A stretch of DNA of 64,000 nucleotides. Source: Microbacterium laevaniformans (GTDB lineage Bacteria > Actinomycetota > Actinomycetes > Actinomycetales > Microbacteriaceae). Below, piece by piece: positions 22,897 to 31,990 of the stretch. The stretch covers positions 2,542,001 to 2,606,000 of the forward strand of contig NZ_JAFBCE010000001.1 in assembly GCF_016907555.1 (NCBI RefSeq), written 5' to 3'. Each line of letters starts with the position of its first letter. The first letter of the stretch is position 1. A model generated the notes under the pieces. The model made no database searches. It was not told the origin of the DNA and saw nothing but the letters and a program-made list of their open reading frames with translations. Position numbers and translations under genes: made by a program.

Positions 22897-23954
22897 CGGA
22901 GCGCAGCTCCGGTCGGCGGGTCACCCTCACCGAGGTCGCAGAGAGGGCGGGCGTGTCGCGCTCGGCGGCCTCGTTCGCGTTGAACGGTCGCCTCGACCAG
23001 CGTCTGTCCGTCGAGACGATGGCCCGCGTTCGCCGGGCGGCCGACGAGCTCGGCTATCGCGCGAACGTCACCGCGAAGACCCTGCGCACGGGCCGCTCCG
23101 GCACGGTCGCGCTGGTCTCGGACTTCGTCAGCTCGACCTCCTTCGCCAACTCGATGGTGCGCGGCGCGCTGGAGCGCCTGCGCGAGGCGGGGCTGCTGCT
23201 GTTCACCGTCGACACACAGGGGGATGCCGAGATGGAGCGCCGCTTCCTCGACGACCTCGTCGCGCGCGACATCGACGGCATCCTGTACGCGTCGATGTTC
23301 ACGCGGCGCGTGACGCCCCCGGCGTCCGCTCGGCACACCGCGCTGGTGCTCATGAACTGCGAGGCCGACGACGCGGCGATCAGTTCGATCGTCCCCGACG
23401 AGCGGGCCGCGGGCGCGACCGCGGCACGGCTGCTGCGGGAGGCCGGTCACGATCGCGACATCTGGTTCGTCGGAACGCTCGCGCCCGGCCGCACCGGGGG
23501 CAGCGCCTGGCACGAGTGGGGTCCGGTCGCGCTCCCTCGTCGCCTGGAGGGCATCCGCGCACAGCTCGCCGCCGCGGGCACGCAGCTCGCCGGCGAGGTC
23601 GCCGTGGACGACGACTGGACGGTGCACGACGGGCGGGATGCCGCGGAGCGCCTGCTCGCGTCCGGCGTGCGCCCGCGCGCCGTCATCTGCGTCAACGATG
23701 CCGTCGGGGTCGGCGTGTTCCAGGCCCTCCGCCGAGCGGGGCTGCGGGTGCCCGACGACGTGTCGCTCGTCTCCTTCGACGGCGGCGTGCTCGCCGAGGC
23801 GACCGATCCGCAGTTGGTCTCCCTGCGCCTTCCGCAGGCGGAGATCGGCCGTCGCGCCGCCGATCTGCTGCTCTCCCCCGACGAGGGCGTGCGCCACGAG
23901 CTCGTCGAGATGCCGGTCAGCGCCGGCGCCTCGATCGCCGCGCCGCGGTTCTGA
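22893..23954 (+). CDS. LacI family transcriptional regulator
   Basis: A 353-residue LacI/GalR repressor. The DNA-binding helix-turn-helix and hinge are at the N-terminus (VTLTEVAERAGVSRSAASFA, then YRANVTAKTLRTGRS), followed by a periplasmic-binding-protein-like sugar domain ending in SLRLPQAEIGRRAADLLL. The GTG start overlaps the HAD stop by 4 bp. It is followed by an MFS importer with a LacI-type palindrome upstream, so it likely represses the catabolic cluster to 27480. The inducer is unknown. Confidence 0.93.
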   Translation: MTERSSGRRVTLTEVAERAGVSRSAASFALNGRLDQRLSVETMARVRRAADELGYRANVTAKTLRTGRSGTVALVSDFVSSTSFANSMVRGALERLREAGLLLFTVDTQGDAEMERRFLDDLVARDIDGILYASMFTRRVTPPASARHTALVLMNCEADDAAISSIVPDERAAGATAARLLREAGHDRDIWFVGTLAPGRTGGSAWHEWGPVALPRRLEGIRAQLAAAGTQLAGEVAVDDDWTVHDGRDAAERLLASGVRPRAVICVNDAVGVGVFQALRRAGLRVPDDVSLVSFDGGVLAEATDPQLVSLRLPQAEIGRRAADLLLSPDEGVRHELVEMPVSAGASIAAPRF

Positions 23955-24016
23955 CGGGCGGCATCCGGAGTCGGATTTATCCGGCCGATGGGGCGAAACT
24001 CCTGCTTGCCCCGGTT

Positions 24017-24032
24017 GCTATATCGGTATAGC
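24017..24032. promoter_or_regulatory. LacI-type operator before the MFS gene
   Basis: GCTATA-TCGG-TATAGC, a palindrome with 6-bp arms and a CG at the centre, is the usual form of a LacI-family site. It lies 84 bp before the MFS start and about 60 bp after the LacI stop, in a short AT-rich island. Confidence 0.65.
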
Positions 24033-24115
24033 TTGAGACGCGACGGCGGCGGAGCCTTCGGGAACACCGCACTGTCGTCCACCTTCGTCACCCGCACGTA
24101 CAAAGGAGTATGACC

Positions 24116-25429
24116 ATGAGCGCACCCCTCGCTCGCACCGCCCCCAACCCCTGGTGGGTGGGCTTCGTCTGCGGAATGGCGACGTTCGTCGACGCCGCCG
24201 CGACCACCGGCATCGCCGTCGCCCTCGTCCTCTTCCAGTCGTTCGCCCCCGGGACTCCCGGACTCACGCCCGATCAGGTCGGCCTGCTCACGGGCGTGCT
24301 GACCGCGGGCGTCGCGATCGGCTCGCTCGTGGGCGGGCGCCTGGCCGACCGCTTCGGCCGTCGCCGCGTCTTCCTCGTCACGATGACCCTCATCGTGCTC
24401 GGATCGCTGACGCCGTTCTTCGGCGTCTCCTTCGGGCTGCTCCTGCCCGGCATCGCACTCATCGGCCTCGGCGTCGGCGCCGACCTGCCCGCCGCCCTCG
24501 CCTCGATCTCCGAGGCGGCCACCGACCGCAACCGGGGCAAGATCCTCGTCTTCTCCAACCTGCTCGGCGGCTTCGGCATCCTCCTCGCGGTGCTCATCGG
24601 CATCTTCTTCGGATCCCTCGGCGAGGCCGGTGGGCGCATCATGTTCGCGGCCTTCGGCGGCGTCGGCCTCGTCGTCCTCGCGCTGCGGCTGACGATCCCC
24701 GAGTCGGCCGACTGGCTCGCGGCCCGCGACGAGCGCCGCAGCGGCGTGCAGACCGTCCGTGCCGAGCGCGGCCGCCTCCGCGACTTCGGTCGCCCGCAGT
24801 ACCGCCGCCCCTTCGTGACCCTGCTCGTCTACTACACGCTCGCCTCGATCGCGATCAGCGTGGCCGGAAGCTTCGGCACCTTCGTGGCGGTGAACGTCGC
24901 CGGCATCCCGGTGAACGAGTACCAGACCTGGACCCTGCTGGCGATGCCCGCCGCGATCCTCGGCGCCGTCTGGTTCATGGCCGTCGCCGACACGACGTTC
25001 CGCATGAGCTACTACGTCGCCGGCGCGATCGCGGTGGTCGTCGCGAACCTGGTGCCGGTGGTGTTCGGCTTCACGCTGCCCGCCCTCATCGTCTCGGTGG
25101 TCGTGACGACCTTCGCCGGCGCGTTCTGTTTCGAGACGATCATGAAGGTGTGGACGCAGGAGTCCTTCCCCACCATGCTGCGCTCCACGGCGCAGGGCAC
25201 CGTCTACGCCGTCGCGCGGTTCGCCACCGCCGCGTTCAACGTCGTCACCCCGGCCCTGCTGCTCCTGAATCCCAGCGCCGTCTACGTGGCCGTCTCGGTG
25301 GTCGCCGCCGCCGGCTTCCTCATCGGCTGGATCGGCTTCCGCCGTGGCGTGACGAACGCGTTCGACGTCGAGGCGGACATGCTGCCGGCATCCGACACGG
25401 ACGCGCCCGCCGCGACACTCGCCCGCTGA
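24116..25429 (+). CDS. MFS transporter, probable sugar or polyol importer
   Basis: A 437-residue MFS protein with twelve predicted helices. The signature loop between helices 2 and 3 is GGRLADRFGRRRVFLVTM and the helix 4-5 region reads GVGADLPAALASISEAA. The start is the ATG at 24116, since AAAGGAG (24102-24108) leaves a 7-nt spacer; the ATG at 24110 would leave 1 nt. It lies under a LacI-type operator with two ester hydrolases behind it, so it probably imports the product or substrate of those enzymes. The exact compound is unknown. Confidence 0.88.
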   Translation: MSAPLARTAPNPWWVGFVCGMATFVDAAATTGIAVALVLFQSFAPGTPGLTPDQVGLLTGVLTAGVAIGSLVGGRLADRFGRRRVFLVTMTLIVLGSLTPFFGVSFGLLLPGIALIGLGVGADLPAALASISEAATDRNRGKILVFSNLLGGFGILLAVLIGIFFGSLGEAGGRIMFAAFGGVGLVVLALRLTIPESADWLAARDERRSGVQTVRAERGRLRDFGRPQYRRPFVTLLVYYTLASIAISVAGSFGTFVAVNVAGIPVNEYQTWTLLAMPAAILGAVWFMAVADTTFRMSYYVAGAIAVVVANLVPVVFGFTLPALIVSVVVTTFAGAFCFETIMKVWTQESFPTMLRSTAQGTVYAVARFATAAFNVVTPALLLLNPSAVYVAVSVVAAAGFLIGWIGFRRGVTNAFDVEADMLPASDTDAPAATLAR

Positions 25430-25456
25430 TCCGGCTGCCCTGACGAAAGAACTCCC

Positions 25457-26266
25457 ATGCGACTCGTTCCCTTCGAGACCACCGTCCGCGCGCTCACGCT
25501 GCGCGGCACGCACTACCTGCCGGATGCCGCGGAGGGCCCCGGCCCGGCGCCGCATCCGACCGTCGTGCTGCTGCACGGCTTCGGCGGATCTCGAGTGGAG
25601 ACAACGGGGGTCTTCGTGACGCTCGCTCGTGCGCTGGTCGGGGCCGGTTTCGGGGTGTTCGCCTTCGACCGGGCCGGGCACGGCGAGAGCGACGGGGAGT
25701 TCTTCGACACGACGGCGTCGGGTGACGTCGCCGACACGGCCGCCGTGCTGACGGCGATCCGACAGGCCGACGAGGTGGATGCCGACAACCTCCATCTCGT
25801 CGGCATGAGCCTCGGCTCCGTGATCGCCGCGGTCGTCGCGGCGGAGGCGGAAGCCGGCGGCATCCGCTCGCTGACGATGTGGTCGACGGCCGCCGTGTTC
25901 GTCGACGACATCCGCTCGGGACAGATCCAGGGGCGCTCGCTCGCCGCGCTCGACGGGCCGGACGGGTTCTTCGACTTCCTCGGGATGCGACTGGGCCCGG
26001 CGATGCGCGCCGACGCTCTCACGTTCGATCCGTATGCGCGAGCCGCGGCCTACGACGGTCCGGCCCTGCTGCTGCACGGCACGGCCGACTTCGTCCCGGT
26101 GCGCTACGCCGAGCGCTACGCCGACGCGCACGTGTTCGGCGAGCGCGCCGAGGTCGTCGTCGTCGAGGGGGCCGATCACGGGTGGGCCGAACTGCCCCAG
26201 CGTGACGAACTGATCACCCGCACCGTCTCGTTCATCACGGCCCACTCCGAGAGGACCGCATCGTGA
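25457..26266 (+). CDS. Alpha/beta hydrolase (esterase-like)
   Basis: A 269-residue alpha/beta hydrolase. The oxyanion region is VLLHGFGGSR, the nucleophile elbow GMSLGS (serine at about residue 117), the acid HGTADFVP (Asp near 206) and the histidine in EGADHGWAE. The size and motifs resemble cinnamoyl/feruloyl-type esterases and related lipase-like enzymes. It is cytoplasmic (no signal peptide). It follows the MFS gene by 27 bp and overlaps the SGNH gene by 4 bp, placing both hydrolases in one operon. Confidence 0.88.
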   Translation: MRLVPFETTVRALTLRGTHYLPDAAEGPGPAPHPTVVLLHGFGGSRVETTGVFVTLARALVGAGFGVFAFDRAGHGESDGEFFDTTASGDVADTAAVLTAIRQADEVDADNLHLVGMSLGSVIAAVVAAEAEAGGIRSLTMWSTAAVFVDDIRSGQIQGRSLAALDGPDGFFDFLGMRLGPAMRADALTFDPYARAAAYDGPALLLHGTADFVPVRYAERYADAHVFGERAEVVVVEGADHGWAELPQRDELITRTVSFITAHSERTAS

Positions 26267-27480
26267 CCACCCCCCTCATCCCGTCCCGCACCGGCATCGG
26301 CGAGGTCGTGCGCCTCGGAGACGCCGAGGTGCTGCTGGAGGGTCATCTCGACCTCGACGACAGTCGCGGCATCCGCCCCCTGCGCCTGCCGCGGAGCACG
26401 TGGGCGCACTTCCCGCCGAACGGGGAGATCCTGCGCGCGATCACGGCCAACGCGAGCGGTGTGCGCGTGCGCTTCACGACGGCCGCGACCACGCTGAGCC
26501 TGACGCTGCGGTGCACGCAGCTGTTCTTCGCCGAGCTCGCCGGACCGGTCAACGACGTGGTCGTCGAGGTCGACGGCGAGCCGGTGCACGTCGTGCGCGC
26601 GCCCGTCACCGACGTCCGTCGACTCTCATGGACCGGGGATGCCGCGACCGATGAGCCGCTGACCGAGCCGGCCACACTGGAGGTCGCGCTGGGCTGCGCG
26701 GGCGGGCCGGGTGCGCGTGCCGTCACCGTGTGGCTGCCGCAGGGGATGATCGTCGACCTGCTCGATCTTCGCGCCGACGCCCCCATGATCGCGGCAGAAC
26801 CGTCGCATGCACCCGTCTGGATCCACCACGGCAGCTCGATCAGTCACTGCGTCGAGACACCCTCGCCGACCGGGGTCTGGCCCGTGATCGCGGCGCGCAC
26901 GAGCGACCTGTCGCTCGTCAACCTCGGCTTCGGCGGGCAGTGCATGCTCGACCCGTTCGTCGCCGACACGATCGCCGTCACGCCCGCCGACGTCATCACG
27001 CTCAAGGTGGGCATCAACATCGTGGGGGCGCGGTCGCTCGATCAGCGCACGTTCACGCCCGCGATGCACGGCTTCCTCGACCGCGTGCGCGCCGGGCATC
27101 CCGACACCCCGATCGTGCTGGTGTCGTCGATCCTCTGGCCCGGAAGCGAGGACACACCGGGGCCCTCGGACGTGGAGTTCTTCGACGACGGTCACGTCCG
27201 CTGCTACGCCGCCGGAGACGCCGCCGACGTCGCCCGCGGTGCGCTGACCATGACCGAGTCGCGGCGACAGCTGGCCGAGGTGGTGCGGGTGCGCGCGGCA
27301 TCCGGTGAGCGGATCGCGTACCTCGACGGGCTGAGCCTGTACGGCGCCGACGACGCGGAGCGCTACACGCTGCCCGACAGCCTGCACCCCGACACGGAGC
27401 TCTACGCCGAGATCGCGGCACGCTTCTCCGCCGCTGTCTTCGGTGCCGACGGGCTCGTGCCGCGCGCCGGGCTAGGCTGA
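26263..27480 (+). CDS. SGNH/GDSL-family hydrolase with N-terminal beta domain
   Basis: A 405-residue protein. An N-terminal jelly-roll-like region (about 1-165) precedes an SGNH hydrolase domain: block I WIHHGSSISHC (nucleophile Ser), block II NLGFGGQC (Gly), block III LKVGINIVG (Asn) and block V DSLHPD (Asp and His). The two-domain layout occurs in carbohydrate esterases and acyl-hydrolases. It is translationally coupled to the alpha/beta hydrolase. With the LacI regulator and MFS importer this suggests use of an acylated sugar, an inference from gene order. Confidence 0.88.
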   Translation: MTTPLIPSRTGIGEVVRLGDAEVLLEGHLDLDDSRGIRPLRLPRSTWAHFPPNGEILRAITANASGVRVRFTTAATTLSLTLRCTQLFFAELAGPVNDVVVEVDGEPVHVVRAPVTDVRRLSWTGDAATDEPLTEPATLEVALGCAGGPGARAVTVWLPQGMIVDLLDLRADAPMIAAEPSHAPVWIHHGSSISHCVETPSPTGVWPVIAARTSDLSLVNLGFGGQCMLDPFVADTIAVTPADVITLKVGINIVGARSLDQRTFTPAMHGFLDRVRAGHPDTPIVLVSSILWPGSEDTPGPSDVEFFDDGHVRCYAAGDAADVARGALTMTESRRQLAEVVRVRAASGERIAYLDGLSLYGADDAERYTLPDSLHPDTELYAEIAARFSAAVFGADGLVPRAGLG

Positions 27481-27514
27481 GACTGCCCGCCTCCGCGCGG
27501 GCGGAGGAGACAAC

Positions 27515-27643
27515 GTGAACGCGACCGAGCAGACGCTGCTGTTCGCCTCGACCGGCGTCGTGCTGGTCGGGACGCTCGTGGTGTTCGTCGTGCAGTTCCT
27601 CCGCGGTCGCCGGCGCGACGGCGGCGACGGGAGCGACCAGTGA
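27515..27643 (+). CDS. Small membrane protein, 42 residues
   Basis: A GTG-started frame with a good GGAGGAGA upstream encodes one membrane helix (LLFASTGVVLVGTLVVFVVQ) and a basic-then-acidic tail. Its TGA overlaps the GTG of the next small gene (27640), so the two are coupled. The function is unknown; such paired one- and two-helix proteins are often overlooked by annotation. Confidence 0.65.
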   Translation: MNATEQTLLFASTGVVLVGTLVVFVVQFLRGRRRDGGDGSDQ

Positions 27644-27822
27644 TCGCCATCGTCTTCGTCGTGACCGCGATGGTGCTGCTGATCGTCGCACTCGTGCTCT
27701 TCGTGCGGGGCCGCCGCGATGCCCCCCAGGGAACGCCACTGCCGAACGGCCGCGGCATCCTGTTGCTGACCCTCGCGGGACTCGTGCTCGCGCTGGCGTC
27801 GCAGCTGCCCGTCTTCCGCTGA
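27640..27822 (+). CDS. Small two-helix membrane protein, 60 residues
   Basis: A GTG-started frame encodes a helix (AIVFVVTAMVLLIVALVLFV), an RGRRDAPQGTPLPNGRG loop and a second helix (ILLLTLAGLVLALASQLPVF). It overlaps the preceding 42-residue gene by 4 bp and converges on pyrE. No family is recognised. Confidence 0.65.
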   Translation: MIAIVFVVTAMVLLIVALVLFVRGRRDAPQGTPLPNGRGILLLTLAGLVLALASQLPVFR

Positions 27823-27852
27823 GCGCGCCGGTCGGGTCGCCGCCGGCGCTCC

Positions 27853-27906
27853 CAGAATCGGATGCCGAGAACGGATTCGGATCTGTCGGCCGGCGGCATC
27901 CGAATC
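27853..27906. repeat. Palindromic element between convergent genes (family with 704-783)
   Basis: The 15-mer CAGAATCGGATGCCG at 27853-27867 is identical to 722-736. GGATGCCG (27860-27867) can pair with CGGCATCC (27894-27901), and GATTCGGAT (27874-27882) with ATCCGAATC (27898-27906); the right arms overlap, so two alternative hairpins are possible. It lies between the 60-residue membrane protein gene and pyrE. Confidence 0.6.
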
Positions 27907-27954
27907 TGCTGCTCATCTCCGCATCCGGTTCACGGCCGGGGGCAGCAGCGGGCC

Positions 27955-28530
27955 CTACTGCGCCTGCAGGCCCAGGTCGTCGAGGTCGATGATCGAGCGC
28001 CACTCGTAGCCGGCGGCCTCCACCGCCGCCTGCGCGCCGGTCTTGCGGTCGACGACCGTGACGACCGCGACGATCTCGGCACCGGCAGCCGCCACGACCT
28101 CGGCCGCCTTCAGGGGGGAGCCTCCGGTGGTGGAGGTGTCCTCCACGATCACGACGCGCTTGCCGGCGACCTCGGCGCCCTCGATCTGGCGACCGCGGCC
28201 GTGGTCCTTCGGCTCCTTGCGCACGACGAACGCGTCCGCGGGCGTGCCGGCGGCGACCGACGCGTGCATGACGGCGTTCGCGATCGGGTCCGCCCCCAGG
28301 GTGAGTCCGCCGACGGCATCCACGTTCAGGTCGCGCACCGCGTCGAGCACGAGCCGGCCGATCGCGGGGGCCGCGCGGTGGTCGAGCGTGAGCTTGCGCA
28401 TGTCGACGTAATAGGTCGCCTTCTTGCCGCTGGACAGCGTGAAATCACCGTGGAAGACGGCCTCGGCGGCGATGAGGTCGATGAGGGCGCGGCGCTCGGA
28501 CTCGAGCTCGGGCGTGGAGGCGGCGGTCAT
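27955..28530 (-). CDS. pyrE: Orotate phosphoribosyltransferase
   Basis: A 191-residue type I phosphoribosyltransferase that makes orotidine monophosphate from orotate and PRPP in pyrimidine synthesis. Signatures: [18 protein letters not shown] (orotate-side loop), [20 protein letters not shown] (flexible catalytic loop) and [18 protein letters not shown] (PRPP-binding motif). The start is the ATG at 28530; an upstream-open extension in this frame is Arg-rich and unlikely to be translated. It stands alone, divergent from pntA; other pyr genes are not nearby. Confidence 0.95.
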   Translation of the reverse strand: MTAASTPELESERRALIDLIAAEAVFHGDFTLSSGKKATYYVDMRKLTLDHRAAPAIGRLVLDAVRDLNVDAVGGLTLGADPIANAVMHASVAAGTPADAFVVRKEPKDHGRGRQIEGAEVAGKRVVIVEDTSTTGGSPLKAAEVVAAAGAEIVAVVTVVDRKTGAQAAVEAAGYEWRSIIDLDDLGLQAQ

Positions 28531-28679
28531 GCACACGAGTCTACGGAAGCGAAGAACCGGGATTATTTCCGCAGCGTCTCCGCCCGCGGCATCCGTTCCG
28601 CGCTCTAGAGTCGGGAACGTCACCCGGCGCGGTGCCCCGGCGCGCCCGGAGGCCCGCCGGACCCGATCGAAGGAGCACC

Positions 28680-30236
28680 ATGGCCCGCATCGGCATCGTC
28701 CGCGAGCGGGACGGCGAGACCCGCGTCGCCGCCTCCCCCACCACCGTCGGCAAGATCCGCGCGCTCGGCTACGACGTGAGCGTCGAGTCCGGCGCCGGCG
28801 CCGCATCCTCCTTCCCGGATGCCGCGTACACCGCCGCCGGTGCGACCATCGCCACCCGCGACGAGGCCTGGGGCGCCGATGTCGTCCTGTCGGTCGCGGC
28901 CCCCACGGATGCCGAGATCGCGCTGCTGCAGCCGGGGGCGACGCTCGTCGGCATCCTGAGTCCCGCGCTCAGCCCCGACCTGCTCGCCGCCCTCGCCGCC
29001 CGCGGTGTCACGGCCCTCGCCATGGACGCCGTGCCCCGCATCTCGCGCGCGCAGTCGATGGACGTGCTCAGCTCGATGGCCAACATCGCCGGCTACCGCG
29101 CGGTCGTCGAGGCCGCGAACGAGTTCGGCCGCTTCTTCACCGGACAGGTCACCGCCGCCGGCAAGGTGCCGCCCGCGAAGGTGCTGGTCGCCGGGGCCGG
29201 CGTCGCCGGTCTCGCCGCGATCGGCGCCGCCTCGAGCCTCGGCGCGATCGTCCGCGCCACCGACCCGCGCCCCGAGGTCGCCGACCAGGTCGCCTCCATC
29301 GGCGGCACCTACCTCGAGGTCGTCGTGCCCGACGAGCAGAAGGAGGTCTCGGCCGACGGCTACGCCAAGGCCACCAGTGCCGCCTACGACGCCGCGGCCG
29401 CCAAGCTCTACAGCGGCCAGGCCGCCGACGTCGACATCGTCATCACGACGGCCCTCATCCCGGGTCGCGCCGCCCCGCGCCTGCTCACGGCCGCCGACGT
29501 CGCCGCGATGAAGCCCGGCAGCGTCATCGTGGACATGGCTGCCGGCCAGGGCGGGAACGTCGAGGGCTCCGTCGCCGGCGAGCGCGTCGTCACCGCGAAC
29601 GGCGTCATCATCCTCGGCTACACCGACCTCGCCGGACGCCTCCCCCAGCAGGCGTCGCAGCTCTACGGCACCAACCTGCTGAACCTGCTCACCCTGCTCA
29701 CCCCCGGCAAGGACGGGCAGCTCGTCATCGACGACACCGACGTCGTGCAGCGCGCCGTCACCGTCACGCGGGGCGGCGCCGTCACGTGGCCACCGCCCCC
29801 CGTGCAGGTCTCGGCCGCGCCCGCGAAGCCCGGGGCGGATGCCGCGGCATCCTCTCCCGCGCCGGCCCCCAAGAAGGGGCTCTCGGCGGGCGCGAAGACC
29901 GGCCTGATCGTCGCCGGCGTCGCCGCCCTGTTCCTCGTGTGCGCGGTCGCGCCCGCGCCCCTGCCGCAGCACATCCTCGTGCTGACCCTCTCGGTCGTGA
30001 TCGGGTTCTACGTCATCGGTAAGGTCGCCCACGCCCTGCACACGCCCCTGATGAGCGTCACGAACGCGATCAGCGGCATCATCGTCGTCGGCGCGATGAG
30101 CCAGATCGTCGTGCCGAACCCCGTCGTGCAGGTGCTCGCCGCGGTTGCGGTGCTCCTGGCATCCATCAACATCTTCGGAGGCTTCGCGGTGACCCGTCGC
30201 ATGCTCGCCATGTTCCAGAAGGGTGACCAGAAGTGA
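28680..30236 (+). CDS. pntA: NAD(P) transhydrogenase subunit alpha
   Basis: A 518-residue subunit of the proton-pumping transhydrogenase that exchanges hydride between NADH and NADP+. The N-terminal part holds the NAD-binding domain I ([41 protein letters not shown] for the Rossmann loop; [12 protein letters not shown]). After an Ala/Pro-rich linker (about 380-415) come the alpha-2 membrane helices ([17 protein letters not shown] and on), so alpha-1 and alpha-2 are fused. GAAGGAG precedes the ATG. pntB overlaps its stop by 4 bp. Confidence 0.95.
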   Translation: MARIGIVRERDGETRVAASPTTVGKIRALGYDVSVESGAGAASSFPDAAYTAAGATIATRDEAWGADVVLSVAAPTDAEIALLQPGATLVGILSPALSPDLLAALAARGVTALAMDAVPRISRAQSMDVLSSMANIAGYRAVVEAANEFGRFFTGQVTAAGKVPPAKVLVAGAGVAGLAAIGAASSLGAIVRATDPRPEVADQVASIGGTYLEVVVPDEQKEVSADGYAKATSAAYDAAAAKLYSGQAADVDIVITTALIPGRAAPRLLTAADVAAMKPGSVIVDMAAGQGGNVEGSVAGERVVTANGVIILGYTDLAGRLPQQASQLYGTNLLNLLTLLTPGKDGQLVIDDTDVVQRAVTVTRGGAVTWPPPPVQVSAAPAKPGADAAASSPAPAPKKGLSAGAKTGLIVAGVAALFLVCAVAPAPLPQHILVLTLSVVIGFYVIGKVAHALHTPLMSVTNAISGIIVVGAMSQIVVPNPVVQVLAAVAVLLASINIFGGFAVTRRMLAMFQKGDQK

Positions 30237-31678
30237 CCGACGCCTACATCGGAGACCTCGGCGCCGTCATGCTCGCCCAGTCCGTCTCCACCGCCGCCTA
30301 CATCGTCGCGGCGCTGCTGTTCATCCTCGCCCTCGCCGGCCTCAGCAAGCAGGAGACCGCCCGCCGCGGCGTCGTCTACGGTATCGCCGGTATGACGATC
30401 GCCCTCATCGCCACTCTCGTGCTCGTCATCGCGAACGGCACCCTCCTGCCCGAGGGGGCGACGGCCGCACTCGGGATCACGCTTCTCGTGGCCGCGGTCG
30501 TGGTCGGCGGCACCATCGGCCTCTGGCGGGCGCGCGTGGTCGAGATGACCGGCATGCCCGAGCTCATCGCGCTGCTGCACTCCTTCGTGGGACTGGCGGC
30601 CGTGCTCGTCGGCTGGAACGGCCACCTCTACGCCGAAGGCATCGCGCCCGAGCTCATCGGCATCCACCACGCCGAGGTGTTCATCGGGGTCTTCATCGGC
30701 GCCGTCACCTTCACGGGGTCGATCGTCGCCTTCCTGAAGCTGTCCGGGCGGATGTCGTCGAAGCCGCTGATGCTGCCCGGCAAGAACACCCTCAACATCG
30801 GCGCCCTGGCACTCTTCCTCGTGCTGACCGTCTGGTACGTCGCGACCCCGTCGATCTGGCTGCTGGTCGCCGTGACAGTGCTGGCCCTGGCACTGGGGTG
30901 GCACCTGGTCGCCTCGATCGGCGGCGGCGACATGCCCGTCGTCGTCTCGATGCTCAACAGCTACTCCGGCTGGGCCGCGGCCGCCGCCGGGTTCCTCCTG
31001 AACAACGACCTGCTCATCGTCACCGGCGCCCTCGTCGGCTCGTCCGGTGCGTACCTGTCGTACATCATGTGCAAGGCGATGAACCGGTCGTTCCTCTCGG
31101 TCATCGCCGGCGGATTCGGCATCGAAGCTCCCCGCAGCGCCGACGCCGAGGAGGGTGAGCACCACGAGACGGATGCCGCGGCCGTCGCCGAGCTCCTCCG
31201 CGATGCCCGGTCGGTCATCATCACCCCCGGGTACGGCATGGCCGTCGCCCAGGCGCAGTACCCCGTCGCCGACCTCACGAAGCGGCTGCGCGAGCGGGGC
31301 GTCGAGGTGCGCTTCGGCATCCACCCCGTCGCGGGGCGCCTGCCGGGCCACATGAACGTGCTGCTGGCCGAGGCGAAGGTGCCGTACGACATCGTGCTGG
31401 AGCTCGACGAGATCAACGACGACTTCGCCGACACCGACGTGGTGCTCGTGATCGGGGCGAACGACACGGTCAACCCCGCCGCGGCCGAAGACCCGGGCTC
31501 GCCCATCGCGGGCATGCCGGTGCTGCACGTGTGGGAGGCGCGCAACGTCGTGGTGTTCAAGCGGTCGATGGCCTCGGGCTACGCCGGGGTGGCGAACCCG
31601 CTGTTCTTCCGCGACAACACGCAGATGCTGTTCGGCGACGCCAAGCAGCGGGTGGAGGACATCCTGCGGGCGCTGTGA
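30233..31678 (+). CDS. pntB: NAD(P) transhydrogenase subunit beta
   Basis: A 481-residue partner of pntA. The N-terminal 270 residues form about nine membrane helices of the proton channel. The C-terminal domain III binds NADP(H): [40 protein letters not shown] and [14 protein letters not shown]. The GTG start overlaps the pntA stop, so the complex is made from one transcript. It couples the proton gradient to NADPH supply, which is of interest given the NAD-related module at 806-3496. Confidence 0.95.
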   Translation: MTDAYIGDLGAVMLAQSVSTAAYIVAALLFILALAGLSKQETARRGVVYGIAGMTIALIATLVLVIANGTLLPEGATAALGITLLVAAVVVGGTIGLWRARVVEMTGMPELIALLHSFVGLAAVLVGWNGHLYAEGIAPELIGIHHAEVFIGVFIGAVTFTGSIVAFLKLSGRMSSKPLMLPGKNTLNIGALALFLVLTVWYVATPSIWLLVAVTVLALALGWHLVASIGGGDMPVVVSMLNSYSGWAAAAAGFLLNNDLLIVTGALVGSSGAYLSYIMCKAMNRSFLSVIAGGFGIEAPRSADAEEGEHHETDAAAVAELLRDARSVIITPGYGMAVAQAQYPVADLTKRLRERGVEVRFGIHPVAGRLPGHMNVLLAEAKVPYDIVLELDEINDDFADTDVVLVIGANDTVNPAAAEDPGSPIAGMPVLHVWEARNVVVFKRSMASGYAGVANPLFFRDNTQMLFGDAKQRVEDILRAL

Positions 31679-31697
31679 CCCACCGCCCACGTGGGCG

Positions 31698-31792
31698 TTC
31701 CGTATTCAGTCTGATTGCCACCGGCGGGCGCCGCCCAGCCCACGATTCCGCCGGTCGGGCCAGCTTCATGCCCGTGCAGACTGAATACGGGA
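31698..31792. repeat. 95-bp palindromic element, copy E2
   Basis: Left end TTCCGTATTCAGTC (31698-31711) and right end GACTGAATACGGGA (31779-31792, one mismatch to the perfect inverse). The symmetry extends 2 bp inward (CTG/CAG). The interior differs from E1 and shares the first bases TGATTGC with E3 (TGGTTGC). Confidence 0.85.
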
Positions 31793-31849
31793 CATGAGGG
31801 TGCCCGCGCCCTTCGGCGGCCTGCACAGCCGGCTCCTCCGCAGGACGTG

Positions 31850-31945
31850 TTCCGTATTCAGTCTGGTTGCGATGCGGCCTGGTGACGCAGCGCGCCAAGA
31901 CGGGCCGGAGCGGGATGCCGCGGGCCGCGGAGACTGAATACGGAA
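31850..31945. repeat. 96-bp palindromic element, copy E3
   Basis: Perfect 14-bp terminal inverted repeats TTCCGTATTCAGTC (31850-31863) and GACTGAATACGGAA (31932-31945), the same total length as E1. The 68-bp interior is not conserved except at the left edge with E2. Confidence 0.85.
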
Positions 31946-31990
31946 CGGCGGGGCGCCGACCCCAGCGCGGGGGCCAATACGCTGGATGCC

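Larger units (their letters stand above)
31679..31990. other. 312-bp gap with two palindromic elements
   Basis: No gene is supported between pntB and xthA (same strand). The gap is mostly filled by two copies of the palindromic element family (31698-31792 and 31850-31945), 57 bp apart and in the same orientation. The last 45 bp should carry the xthA promoter; no clear -10/-35 pair was picked out. Confidence 0.7.

Noticed and set aside
23447..26245. 932-codon open frame on the minus strand
   Set aside because: It is antisense to the LacI, MFS and alpha/beta hydrolase genes, all with clear family motifs. Its translation is low-complexity Arg/Gly/His/Asp-rich sequence typical of antisense frames in high-GC DNA.
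31679..31990. Short frames across the palindromic elements
   Set aside because: They are made of repeat sequence and the ends of pntB, with no ribosome-binding site or conserved features.
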